Below, piece after piece: positions 35,231 through 44,808 of a DNA stretch of 64,000 nt (its first letter is position 1; every line of letters begins with the position of its first letter). Both the position numbers and the translations under genes were made by a program. Source of the DNA: Acidobacteriota bacterium (GTDB lineage Bacteria; Acidobacteriota; Thermoanaerobaculia; Multivoradales; JBCCEF01); the NCBI GenBank assembly GCA_039030395.1, contig JBCCEF010000001.1, positions 543,315 through 607,314 of the forward strand, written 5' to 3'. The notes beneath the pieces are model-generated. The model made no database searches, was not told where the DNA came from, and saw nothing but the letters and a program-made list of their open reading frames with translations.

Positions 35231-36199
35231 TCATGAAGGGGCACCGCGTAGCGCCAGCCGGGAAGAACGATCGACCGCCTGGCAATAGCGAACCACCAGA
35301 CCGGGCAGCGCAGCGAGGTCGTAGCCCCCTTCCAGCACCGTCAACAGACGCCCCTCGCAGACCTCGTCCGCCAGATCACTCAGGGAGCTTCCCCAGCGGG
35401 CGATCTCCTCGCCGCTCACCCGCATCCCGCCCAGCGGGTCACCGCGCCAAGCGTCGAAGCCTGCCGAGATCAGCAGCGCCTGAGGCCTGAAGGCGGCGAG
35501 CGCCGGCACCACTCTGCGATCGATTGCGGCACCGTACTCGATATCGCCGACGCCGGCCGGCAGCGGCACATTGAGGGTCGCCTTCACCCCATCTCCGCGG
35601 CCCGTTTCGTCCTCCGCGCCGGTCCCCGGATAGAACGGGAACTGATGCACGCTGGCGAAGAACACGTCGCCGCGCTCCTCGAAAAGGTGCTGCGTGCCGT
35701 TGCCGTGATGCACATCGAAATCGAAGATCGCCACTCGGTCGAGACTGTGGTGACGCACCAAATGCTCCGCCGCCACGGCGACGTTGTTGAAGTAGCAAAA
35801 GCCCATCGCCATCGCCCGCTCAGCGTGATGCCCCGGTGGCCGCACCGCGGCCAGCGCCCGGCGATCCTCGGCGCCCCCCCCTAGCGCAATCCGATCGGCC
35901 GCCGCCAGAGTGGCTTCCACCGCCCCCCAGGCGGCGTCGAGGGTGCCGGCGACGAGGGGGTTGTCGGCCGAATCGATCAGCGCGTCGCCGCGCGCCACGG
36001 CACGCTCGAAGCGCTCCACGTACTCCGCGTCGTGGACCCAGCGAAGGGCTTCCGCCGGCGCCTCCGAAGGCGGTGTCCGAACCACCTCGAAATCCGCTTC
36101 CTCGAGCGCTAGGAGAACCGACCGCAGGCGCTCCGGCACCTCCGGGCAACCGGCTGGCGGATGATGTCCGAGGCATCGTTCGTCGGTGAACACGCGCAT
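35231..36199 (-). CDS. Histone deacetylase-like amidohydrolase
   Basis: 322 residues from ATG 36199 (MRVFTDERCLGHHP). Arginase/deacetylase fold with RPPGHHAERAMAMGFCYFNN, IFDFDVHHGNGTQ (zinc ligands Asp/His), SVHQFPFYPGTG and SAGFDAWRGDPLGG. Zn-dependent deacetylase of acetylated small amines or proteins (AcuC/acetylpolyamine hydrolase relatives). Stands alone; substrate unknown. Confidence 0.93.
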   Translation of the reverse strand: MRVFTDERCLGHHPPAGCPEVPERLRSVLLALEEADFEVVRTPPSEAPAEALRWVHDAEYVERFERAVARGDALIDSADNPLVAGTLDAAWGAVEATLAAADRIALGGGAEDRRALAAVRPPGHHAERAMAMGFCYFNNVAVAAEHLVRHHSLDRVAIFDFDVHHGNGTQHLFEERGDVFFASVHQFPFYPGTGAEDETGRGDGVKATLNVPLPAGVGDIEYGAAIDRRVVPALAAFRPQALLISAGFDAWRGDPLGGMRVSGEEIARWGSSLSDLADEVCEGRLLTVLEGGYDLAALPGLVVRYCQAVDRSSRLALRGAPS

Positions 36200-36263
36200 C
36201 GCGCCATGATACCTCCGAACATTCGACAAAAGCTATCTTTCTTGCCGCGCCGAAGAGACTTCC

Positions 36264-37067
36264 CTAGCAGGCCAAGCGATGCCTACCGGATCGCCTCTGA
36301 AAGGCGAGGCGCAGCATGTGGCGCACGCCTTCCGGCAGTTCTTCGAAAGGAGTGCAGGCGGCCGCATCGCTTGGTCTTAGTTCCTCGTTCCGACGGGCTT
36401 CGAGTTGGCGTCGGCAGCGCCACAGCAGCGAATCGACGCTCGACGAAGCGACCTTGCCGCCGGAAGCCGCCGCCACCTCCCGGCTGGTCCAGCCGCCGGC
36501 CAGCACCAGGGTCACGATCCAGGCGGTCCGGCGACGGTCCAGGCGCCCTTGCTCTGCCAGCCAGCGGCAGCCCGAGAGCAACTGAGACCGGGATTCGCGT
36601 TCGAGCAGAAGGTCCTCCGGGGTGGGTCCCGGATCGGTGTACTGCCAGGCCGGCATGCGCTCCCGCCGCCAGTCGCCACCGCGCTTGAGGGCGCGATCGG
36701 CCCGCAAGCGGGAAATCATCGTCGTGCGTACCACCCGCTTCAGATACAGCACCACCTGCCCTCGAGCCATGCCCTCGAAAGCGAAAAGGCCGCGCTCGAA
36801 GATTCGGCAGTAGACTTCCTGCAGGAGATCCTCCGGCACGAGGTCCCCGGGGCCGAGGCGAAAACGCCGCAGCGCGCCGGCTACCAACCGCTCGATCAAA
36901 GCGCCGAAACGCTCGACGAAAGCGTCCTCCCCGGCCTCCCAGGTCCAGTCCTCCTCGGTACCGCGCTCTCCAGGCCGGCCTGTCCGGCCGTCTGCTGCCC
37001 TCGATCCACCTTCGCGAACCGCAACGGACGCACCGCGATCCACATCCAACGCTATGGAAGGAATCAT
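36264..37067 (-). CDS. ECF-like RNA polymerase sigma factor
   Basis: 267 residues from ATG 37067, preceded by GAGGAGAGGG. Region 2 is visible as VPEDLLQEVYCRIFERGL ... LKRVVRTTMISRLRADRALK; region 4 as WTSREVAAASGG ... SSVDSLLWRCRRQLEAR. The insertions and the absence of an adjacent anti-sigma gene are unlike classic ECF pairs, and the N-terminal 45 residues are unstructured and charged. Divergent from the second sulfatase-fold gene, which may be a target. Confidence 0.8.
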   Translation of the reverse strand: MIPSIALDVDRGASVAVREGGSRAADGRTGRPGERGTEEDWTWEAGEDAFVERFGALIERLVAGALRRFRLGPGDLVPEDLLQEVYCRIFERGLFAFEGMARGQVVLYLKRVVRTTMISRLRADRALKRGGDWRRERMPAWQYTDPGPTPEDLLLERESRSQLLSGCRWLAEQGRLDRRRTAWIVTLVLAGGWTSREVAAASGGKVASSSVDSLLWRCRRQLEARRNEELRPSDAAACTPFEELPEGVRHMLRLAFQRRSGRHRLAC

Positions 37068-37182
37068 TTTCCCTCTCCTCAGGCTAGGGAGAGAGGGGAA
37101 CGCTGTAGGGGAAGCCGCGCCGGGAACCCGGCTCGACAAGGCCCGCGCAGCATAGCACGGAAAAACCACGCTCCAGGAACGG

Positions 37183-37188
37183 TACAAT
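37183..37188 (+). promoter_or_regulatory. -10-like box 9 nt before the 37198 start
   Basis: TACAAT (5 of 6 to consensus) ends 9 nt before ATG 37198, with no Shine-Dalgarno between. Confidence 0.45.
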
Positions 37189-37197
37189 CCGCCTTCC

Positions 37198-38610
37198 ATG
37201 CTGCACCGCCCTTGCACCCTCGCTCGCCTTTCGCTTCTCGTCCTGACCCTGACGTGGGTCGCCGGCTGCGGAGGCCCGTCGGAATCCACCGCCGAGACCA
37301 CGCCCCGCCACACCCTGCGCGGCGCGGCGGCAGGCTGGAACGTCGTTCTGGTGTCAGTGGATACGCTGCGCGCCGATCGCCTCGGCAGTTGGGGATACGA
37401 GGGGCGGCGCGACAACAGCCCGCGGATCGACGAGCTGGTCGCCGGCGGTGTCCAGTTCGAGCGCGCCCAGGCACCCCGAGCCTTGACCTGGCCGTCGATG
37501 GCGTCGGTGCTCACCGGCCTCTACCCGAGCGGCCACGGGTTGATCGAGAACGGCTACGCCTTGCCGGACAACCTCCCCACCCTGCCCTTGCGCCTAGCGG
37601 AGGCCGGCTATCAAACCGGTGCTTTCCTGAGCAATATGTGCAAGGCCAACCACCGGGGTTGGGATGCCTTCCAATGCACCGGCGGGCAAGACGCCAAGGC
37701 GGTCCAGAGCGCCGGCGATTGGCTGGCCGGCCGCGCGGCGGAGACGCCTTTCTTTCTGTGGGTCCACCTCTTCGGAGCGCACGGCCCGTACTACAACGGC
37801 GGTGACCTCGCTGCCCGCCAGCTCGACCCGGGATACGAAGGCATCCTCGGCCCGAAGAAGTGGCGCCTGAACCGGGTGATGACCCAGCCGATTGCTCTCG
37901 CACCGCGCGACCTGATCCATCTCGACGCCCTCTATGACGCCTCGGTGATGGGGACGGACCGCTTCGTGGCGCGGCTGCTCGACCAGATTCGCCAGCATCC
38001 GCGGACGCTGATCGTGTTCCTGTCCGACCACGGCGAGGAACTCTACGAGCACAACGGCTACCTCTACCACGCCTGCTCGGTGTACGAGACCACCCTGCAT
38101 GTCCCCCTCGCCTTTACCGCCGACGGACTGCTGCCGACAGGTGCCTCGGTGCCGCAGGATGTGGAGTTGATCGATGTCGCCCCGACGCTCCTCGATCTCC
38201 TAGGCCTCGAGCCCTTCGAGCGCGTCCACGGGGCCTCGCTGCTGCGCTACCTGGAAAGGCCCGGCGAGGGCGGCAAGGGCAAAGCGGCCTTCTCCGAGTA
38301 CGGCGACACGCGCATCCACACGGTGGTAGCGGAGGGCTGGAAGCTGGTCGACAACCCGGACCGCCATCAACCGATATGCCTGGCCGGAGCACCGGCCGGC
38401 CACTATCCCCTGGAGGCGGTGGAACTCTACGACCTGCGGACCGACCCGGGCGAAACCACCAACCTGGCCGGCGAGAACCCGCAGAAGGTCAGAGAACTCC
38501 AGCGGCTGATCGCGCGGCGCTTCGCGGGCATCTCGGACAGAACCGAGAAGCAGGAGATCCCGGACGATCTGAGGGAAGAGTTAGAGAGCCTCGGATACCT
38601 GACCAATTGA
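37198..38610 (+). CDS. Second sulfatase-fold lipoprotein with Thr nucleophile position
   Basis: 470 residues. Lipobox WVAGC in the signal sequence. Core motifs VVLVSVDTLRADRLGSWGY, LTWPSMASVLTGLYPSGHG, FLWVHLFGAHGPYY, FLSDHGEELYEHNG. As in the 28786 gene, the sulfatase Cys is Thr (Thr97, T-W-P-S-M) and the Arg is lost. It ends LESLGYLTN, a tail shared with that gene. Likely a periplasm-facing phosphatase or phosphotransferase rather than a sulfatase. About 34% of the length is shorter than the first paralogue because the N-terminal sandwich is absent. Confidence 0.83.
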   Translation: MLHRPCTLARLSLLVLTLTWVAGCGGPSESTAETTPRHTLRGAAAGWNVVLVSVDTLRADRLGSWGYEGRRDNSPRIDELVAGGVQFERAQAPRALTWPSMASVLTGLYPSGHGLIENGYALPDNLPTLPLRLAEAGYQTGAFLSNMCKANHRGWDAFQCTGGQDAKAVQSAGDWLAGRAAETPFFLWVHLFGAHGPYYNGGDLAARQLDPGYEGILGPKKWRLNRVMTQPIALAPRDLIHLDALYDASVMGTDRFVARLLDQIRQHPRTLIVFLSDHGEELYEHNGYLYHACSVYETTLHVPLAFTADGLLPTGASVPQDVELIDVAPTLLDLLGLEPFERVHGASLLRYLERPGEGGKGKAAFSEYGDTRIHTVVAEGWKLVDNPDRHQPICLAGAPAGHYPLEAVELYDLRTDPGETTNLAGENPQKVRELQRLIARRFAGISDRTEKQEIPDDLREELESLGYLTN

Positions 38611-38677
38611 TCCGGACACGCGGCATCGACCGCCGTTTCGGCGGGTCGACGACTTGATGGGATGGGGATGAAGAAAA

Positions 38678-38700
38678 CCGGGCTCAACAGGAGAGCCCGG
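38678..38700 (-). terminator. Rho-independent terminator of the tRNA-rpmG unit
   Basis: CCGGGCTC (38678-38685) pairs with GAGCCCGG (38693-38700), loop of 7. On the minus strand the stem is followed by TTTTCTTC, 20 bp after the rpmG stop. Confidence 0.85.
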
Positions 38701-38720
38701 CCTGCTGCCGCGTCAACGAA

Positions 38721-38876
38721 CTAGCGCAGCTTTTCCTCGACGAATTCGACGTGCTTGCGCACCTTGGGGTCGTACTTCTTCAAGCGGAGTTTCTCCGTCG
38801 AGAGACGCTTGTTCTTCGTCGTGGTGTAGAAATATCCGGTTCCGGCAGACGAAACCAGCTTGATCTTGTCGCGCAT
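38721..38876 (-). CDS. rpmG: 50S ribosomal protein L33
   Basis: 51 residues: [20 protein letters not shown], then [20 protein letters not shown] and ending VEEKLR. This is the Cys-free (zinc-independent) form of L33. Shine-Dalgarno AAGGAGG lies 5 nt before ATG 38876. Downstream of two tRNA genes on the same strand and closed by a terminator. The competing 75-residue open frame in this stretch is a shadow. Confidence 0.97.
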   Translation of the reverse strand: MRDKIKLVSSAGTGYFYTTTKNKRLSTEKLRLKKYDPKVRKHVEFVEEKLR

Positions 38877-39013
38877 GATGTCCTCCTTCGGCGCCCTTCG
38901 TCCGGCGGTCGCCGATCTCTACGTTAGAGACCGACGCCAACGTGGCAACCGCCCGGCACGATGGAAAAACCTTCCGTGCGGGCGGCCGATGGGCGCATCA
39001 TGTTTGCTCTCGA

Positions 39014-39090
39014 TGGCGGGGCCGACGGGACTCGAACCCGCGACCTCCGGCGTGACAGGCCGGCATTCTAACCAACTGAACTACGACCCC
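39014..39090 (-). tRNA. tRNA-Asp (anticodon GTC)
   Basis: 77 nt with encoded CCA. The minus strand begins GGGGTCGTAGTTCAGTTGGT, has anticodon loop CTGTCAC, T-arm GGGTTCGAGTCCC and acceptor end GGCCCCGCCA (pairs with GGGG start apart from normal wobble). Confidence 0.96.
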
Positions 39091-39159
39091 ATTGTTCGAG
39101 ATGGACTCGCGGTCGCTCTCTCTACCTCATCATCCTCTACCCCCGATCCGGGCGGGTTT

Positions 39160-39236
39160 TGGTGGGAGGTGAGGGACTCGAACCCGCGACCCCCTGCGTG
39201 TAAAGCAGGTGCTCTAGCCAGCTGAGCTAACCTCCC
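39160..39236 (-). tRNA. tRNA-Val (anticodon TAC)
   Basis: 77 nt with encoded CCA. Begins GGGAGGTTAGCTCAGCTGG, anticodon loop TTTACAC within stem CTGC/GCAG, T-arm GGGTTCGAGTCCC, ends CCTCCCACCA. Lies 69 bp upstream of tRNA-Asp on the same strand. Confidence 0.96.
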
Positions 39237-39254
39237 AGCGGCGCAAGGTTCGCC

Positions 39255-39284
39255 ATGGTACAGAAGACAGAACGCCAAAGTCAA
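39255..39284 (-). promoter_or_regulatory. Promoter of the tRNA-Val/tRNA-Asp/rpmG unit
   Basis: On the minus strand TTGACT (39279-39284), an 18-bp spacer, then TACCAT (39255-39260). Transcription would begin about 10 nt before tRNA-Val. Confidence 0.6.
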
Positions 39285-39518
39285 CGCCCGGCATTCCCCT
39301 TCGTCGGAAGCCGCGGAGCCATCCGGCCGGCATCGCCCCGCTCCGGCCAAGAGCCGCCTTGAGAACGTGCGATACTTCCATTCCGCCATCCGCACCGAGG
39401 GCCGTTGGCGGGCAGATTGGACCCCACTTTCTGCACCGATCGCGAACTTCCGGGCCGCGGCTAACCGTCCGTCGCCGCGGCCGTGATCACTCATCTCATT
39501 CCTCACGGAGGAGGACGC

Positions 39519-40121
39519 ATGTTCAAGATTCCCGACCTTCCCTACGCCGTTGACGCGCTGGAGCCGCATATCGACGCCAAGACCATGGAGATCCACCACG
39601 ACCGCCACCACCAGGCCTACTGCAACAAGCTGAACGATGCCCTCGAAGGGCATCCGGATCTGGCCGCCAAGAGTGTCGAACAACTGCTGAAGGACATCGG
39701 TAGCCTGCCGGAGTCGGTGCGCGGCGCCGTGCGCAATCACGGCGGCGGCCTTGCCAACCACAGCCTCTTCTGGCCCACCATGACCCCCGGCGGCAGCTCC
39801 GCGCCGCAGGGTGACCTGGCCTCGGCCATCGACGGCGCCTTCGGCAGCCTGGACAGCCTCAAGGAGAAGCTGCTCGACGCGGCCGGCGGCCAGTTCGGTT
39901 CCGGCTGGGGCTGGCTGGTGGTCGATGGTGGCGGCCTCGAGGTGATCGCCCGTCCGAATCAGGACAGTCCGCTGATGGAGGGCAAGACCCCGATCCTCGG
40001 CGTTGACGTCTGGGAGCACGCCTACTACCTGAGGTACCAGAACAAGCGTCCAGACTATCTGGCCGCCTGGTGGCAGGTGATCAACTGGCGGAACGTTGAA
40101 GAGCGCTTCGCCGCCGCTTGA
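39519..40121 (+). CDS. Fe/Mn superoxide dismutase
   Basis: 200 residues from ATG 39519 with GGAGGAGG upstream. Metal ligands: His26 (EIHHDRHH), His in [11 protein letters not shown], and Asp/His in [27 protein letters not shown] is also typical. Fe versus Mn cannot be decided by eye. A strong hairpin follows the stop codon. Confidence 0.96.
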   Translation: MFKIPDLPYAVDALEPHIDAKTMEIHHDRHHQAYCNKLNDALEGHPDLAAKSVEQLLKDIGSLPESVRGAVRNHGGGLANHSLFWPTMTPGGSSAPQGDLASAIDGAFGSLDSLKEKLLDAAGGQFGSGWGWLVVDGGGLEVIARPNQDSPLMEGKTPILGVDVWEHAYYLRYQNKRPDYLAAWWQVINWRNVEERFAAA

Positions 40122-40137
40122 CCGAGGGCTTCCCGGC

Positions 40138-40176
40138 GCGCTTCCGGAGAGCGGGGACTTTCCTCTCCGGAAGCGC
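40138..40176 (+). terminator. Strong hairpin after the superoxide dismutase gene
   Basis: GCGCTTCCGGAGAG (40138-40151) pairs perfectly over 14 bp with CTCTCCGGAAGCGC (40163-40176), loop 11 nt, 16 bp past the stop codon. It has no T-tract, so it is a transcript-end stabiliser or an atypical terminator. Confidence 0.6.
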
Positions 40177-40471
40177 CAGTGCGGCCGACCCAGGAGCGTA
40201 TCGGCGCATGAAAATCGGGAAATTTGCCCCCCGCCCCCCCTCCATACGGGCCTCCTGACCCTCAAAATCCTCGGAATTTGTATTCCTGAAAGAGGATTCC
40301 TTGCAGATCTAAAAGTTGGATATTCATAAGTTTGCACGACTCAGCGCACGTTCTGAGCATTGATGCGCCCATTGTGCGCATTGAATTCAAGTCAAATTCA
40401 AGTCCACCTCCTCTACACTTTGCTCGTCGAAGCAAGGCACTATGCCCCTTATCCCGAAGGAGGTGGACCCG
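40177..40471 (+). promoter_or_regulatory. AT-rich upstream region of the ArsR gene with a helical-turn direct repeat
   Basis: This stretch is markedly AT-richer than its surroundings from about 40260 to 40430. AATTCAAGTC occurs at 40384-40393 and 40395-40404, exactly 11 bp apart (one helical turn). A -10-like TACACT lies at 40414-40419. The direct repeat is a candidate operator for the ArsR regulator that follows. No gene is seen. Confidence 0.5.
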
Positions 40472-40810
40472 ATGGCTGAACAGCTCCAAGTGACTCAGAT
40501 TTCTTCTCATCTTCACACCCGCGACGGACGCCAGCTCACGAAGGTCTTCAAGGCCCTCTCGGACGCGACCCGGCAGGAGATTCTCCGCCTGTTGGAATCG
40601 CAGCAGCGCACGGTGGGTGAGATCGTCGGAAACTTCAATCTTTCGCAGCCGACGATTTCGCGGCACCTGTCGGTCTTGAAGGAGGCGGATCTGGTGGTGG
40701 ACCAGCGGCAAGGTCAGAATGTGATCTACCGCCTCAACGACAACGCGCTGGAGACTTCCATGCGCGAGTTCTTCGGCCAGTTCCGGACCTGTCAGGAAGC
40801 GCTCCGCTGA
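40472..40810 (+). CDS. ArsR-family transcriptional regulator
   Basis: 112 residues from ATG 40472, preceded by AAGGAGGTGGACCCG; the in-frame ATG at 40442 lacks a Shine-Dalgarno. Winged helix: LTKVFKALSDATRQEILRLL, VGEIVGNFNLSQPTISRHLS, VLKEADLVVDQRQGQNVIYR. No metal-binding Cys cluster (no CxC in the recognition helix, one Cys near the C-terminus), so it may sense something other than arsenic. No partner gene is adjacent in the same orientation. Confidence 0.92.
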   Translation: MAEQLQVTQISSHLHTRDGRQLTKVFKALSDATRQEILRLLESQQRTVGEIVGNFNLSQPTISRHLSVLKEADLVVDQRQGQNVIYRLNDNALETSMREFFGQFRTCQEALR

Positions 40811-40873
40811 GGGGTCTCGCGGCGCCTTTCTGACGACCGAATCCAGCCCTCCTTTCTGCTCCCGGAGCGGCGC

Positions 40874-40903
40874 TTGGATTCGCCTTCACGCGCGCGCTAT
40901 ACT
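40874..40903 (+). promoter_or_regulatory. Promoter upstream of the CAT-anticodon tRNA
   Basis: TTGGAT (40874-40879), 18-bp spacer, TATACT (40898-40903). The predicted transcript covers the hairpin at 40928-40969 and the tRNA. Confidence 0.55.
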
Positions 40904-40927
40904 GCCGGGCCTTGACCGGCGGCGGTC

Positions 40928-40969
40928 AGCCAATCCGTGGATGGCTCCTACTCGAGCCGCGGGTTGGCT
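40928..40969 (+). other. Stacked hairpin between promoter and tRNA
   Basis: AGCCAATCCG (40928-40937) pairs with CGGGTTGGCT (40960-40969, one G-U), enclosing a second stem GGCTC/GAGCC (40943-40947/40954-40958). TTTCTG follows. It could be a terminator, making a roughly 60-nt small RNA, or the tRNA 5' leader. Confidence 0.45.
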
Positions 40970-41001
40970 TTCTGCGTTCGGCGGTCGGAGTTTCACACCG
41001 A

Positions 41002-41078
41002 GGCGGTGTAGCTCAGCTGGTTAGAGCGAGCGACTCATAATCGCTAGGTCGGGGGTTCAAGTCCCTTCACCGCCACCA
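41002..41078 (+). tRNA. tRNA with CAT anticodon (Ile2 or elongator Met)
   Basis: 77 nt with encoded CCA. Acceptor GGCGGTG/CACCGCC, D-arm AGCTCAGCTGGTTAGAGC, anticodon stem GCGA/TCGC with CAT at 41036-41038, T-arm GGGGTTCAAGTCCC. It lacks the unpaired first base of initiator tRNA. The anticodon stem GCGACTCATAATCGCT looks like tRNA-Ile2, whose C34 is converted to lysidine by TilS, the product of the next gene; elongator Met cannot be excluded. Confidence 0.93.
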
Positions 41079-41102
41079 CTCCCCTTCCCTACGGTCAGGC
41101 TC

Positions 41103-42674
41103 ATGGCGGCGACTCAGGAACTCGGTGAGTTTCCATTCGCCTCGAGAGGCGAATGGAAACTCGACAAGTCCTCTCTTTTCTCTCTCGACAAGTCCTCTCT
41201 TTCCTCCGTCGACAAGTCCTCTCTTTCCTCTCTCGTCCGAACCTCTTCGTCCCTAGTCTCTTCCTCGAAGTCGGTCTGTGCCAGGGTTGAACAACTCCTG
41301 TCGGAGGCGCTCGATGACTTGCCTGCTTCGGAACCCACTCCTTTGGTGGTGGGTTTCTCTGGAGGAACTGACTCCTCTGCTCTTCTGTTGGCCCTCTCCC
41401 AATCTTCACTCGTTCGGCCCATCGCCGCTCATCTAGACCATGGTCTTGACCCCTCCTCCCGTGATCGAGCCAAAGCCGCTGACCAGATTGCCCGATCTCT
41501 AGGCGTCGACTGGGTTTCGGAACGGCGAACGGTCGTCGACTCCGGAGACGGGATCGAGGCCGCCGGGCGATCGGCTCGATATTCGTTTTTGGCGGAGACG
41601 GCGCGGCGGGTGGGGGCTTCGGTGGTGACTACCGGGCATCATCTGGAAGACCAGGCGGAGACGGTTTTGCTGCGGATTCTGTTTGGGTCGGGGGTAGCTG
41701 GGCTTTCCGGGATGGCGGCGGTGGGGACGGTGCCGGGGGCGGCGGACTTGACTTTGGTTCGGCCGCTGCTGGGGGTGCGGCGGGCGGTGCTGGCCGAGAT
41801 CGTTCGGGAGGCTGAACTCAAGCCGGTGGAGGATCCTTCGAATCTGGATCTCTCGTTGGCTCGCAATCTGGTGCGGCATCGGCTGCTGCCGGTCCTGGAG
41901 CAGGAGGAGGGGGATCTGGCGCCACGGCTGGCGAGGCTGGCGAGGCGGGCTCGGGGGGCTCGGCGGCGGATCGATGAGGTGCTCGCGGAGCGGTTGGCGG
42001 TGGCGGCGGCTGAGGAAGGGCCTTCGGTGGAGCTCGTGGAGTTGAGGAGCTTGCCGGATCCGCTGTGGGAGTTTGGGCTGGCTCGGCTGCATCGGGCGGC
42101 GGGACTTCCGCTGCCGCCTTCGGCCCGGGCGCGGGCGGAGCTGCGGCGGCAGGTGGCGGCTTCCGGGGAAGTGGTTTGTGACTGCGGTGGGGGCTGGCGG
42201 TGGAGGGAGAGTGGGGGACGGTTGATACTGGAGCGGCCGGGGCCCACGGCGCCCGGTTTCACGTATACTCTCCAGGCTCCTGGCGAGGTGGAGATCGGCG
42301 AGCTGGGATTGCGATTTCGATTGCGCCGCGGCGCCTTCGAAGACTGGATGCTCCAGGGCTCGGCGCGGCGTGCGGGCTTGGTTTTGCCGCTTCGCCCCGG
42401 CCAATCGGTGACCGTACGGTCGCGGCGACCCGGCGATCGCCTACGGCCTTTCGGGGCGGCGGGGCAGAGGAAGCTCAAGGACGTCTTGATCGATAAGCGG
42501 GTACCGCGCGCCGAACGCAACGCGATTCCGCTGCTCTGTCTGGGCGAGGAAGGACGCCGGATCGCATGGGTTCCGGGCATCACCATCGACGACCGATACC
42601 GCATCGACCCATCGAATCTCAGACCTTCGACCATCTGGATTGCCGAACTGCTGAACACGCCTCCGGACTCCTGA
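41103..42674 (+). CDS. tilS: tRNA(Ile)-lysidine synthase with Ser-rich repeat N-terminus
   Basis: 523 residues. The PP-loop ATPase motif [19 protein letters not shown] (about 80-98), [26 protein letters not shown] and the C-terminal substrate domain ([24 protein letters not shown]) identify TilS, which lysidinylates C34 of tRNA-Ile2. Start ATG 41103 has no Shine-Dalgarno. The first about 55 residues are low-complexity ([24 protein letters not shown]), encoded by a 24-bp tandem repeat, and precede a perfect 17-bp hairpin. No other start codon is available before the PP-loop in this frame. The N-terminal third uses more T-ending codons than neighbours. Confidence 0.9.
   Translation: MAATQELGEFPFASRGEWKLDKSSLFSLDKSSLSSVDKSSLSSLVRTSSSLVSSSKSVCARVEQLLSEALDDLPASEPTPLVVGFSGGTDSSALLLALSQSSLVRPIAAHLDHGLDPSSRDRAKAADQIARSLGVDWVSERRTVVDSGDGIEAAGRSARYSFLAETARRVGASVVTTGHHLEDQAETVLLRILFGSGVAGLSGMAAVGTVPGAADLTLVRPLLGVRRAVLAEIVREAELKPVEDPSNLDLSLARNLVRHRLLPVLEQEEGDLAPRLARLARRARGARRRIDEVLAERLAVAAAEEGPSVELVELRSLPDPLWEFGLARLHRAAGLPLPPSARARAELRRQVAASGEVVCDCGGGWRWRESGGRLILERPGPTAPGFTYTLQAPGEVEIGELGLRFRLRRGAFEDWMLQGSARRAGLVLPLRPGQSVTVRSRRPGDRLRPFGAAGQRKLKDVLIDKRVPRAERNAIPLLCLGEEGRRIAWVPGITIDDRYRIDPSNLRPSTIWIAELLNTPPDS
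41127..41162 (+). other. 17-bp perfect hairpin at the tilS 5' end
   Basis: GAGTTTCCATTCGCCTC (41127-41143) and GAGGCGAATGGAAACTC (41146-41162) are exact reverse complements with a 2-nt centre. It lies 24 nt into the annotated CDS. It would be a very stable RNA structure if transcribed, perhaps part of a tRNA terminator or a translational control element. Confidence 0.85.
41160..41231 (+). repeat. Three 24-bp tandem repeats in tilS
   Basis: Units 41160-41183, 41184-41207 and 41208-41231 share TCGACAAGTCCTCTCTTT; they differ at two or three bases. In frame they give an eight-residue repeat (LDKSSLSS type). Confidence 0.92.
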
Positions 42675-42771
42675 ATCGGCGTTTTCTGGAATCTGGGACC
42701 GGTCTCAGCCGTTGGGTTCAGTAGCCGCGGACGCTGCTGTCCCGTCAGTACCCTTCGAGAGGATTGTCGTT

Positions 42772-44775
<2,004 letters not shown>

Positions 44776-44808
44776 GGCGTAGCCGACGTCACCTCCCAAG
44801 AGTCACGA

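Noticed and set aside
38713-38940. 75-residue frame over rpmG
   Set aside because: The L33 frame on the same strand has a perfect Shine-Dalgarno and family match.
39081-40337. 418-residue minus-strand frame over sod and the tRNAs
   Set aside because: Runs through two tRNAs and antisense to superoxide dismutase.
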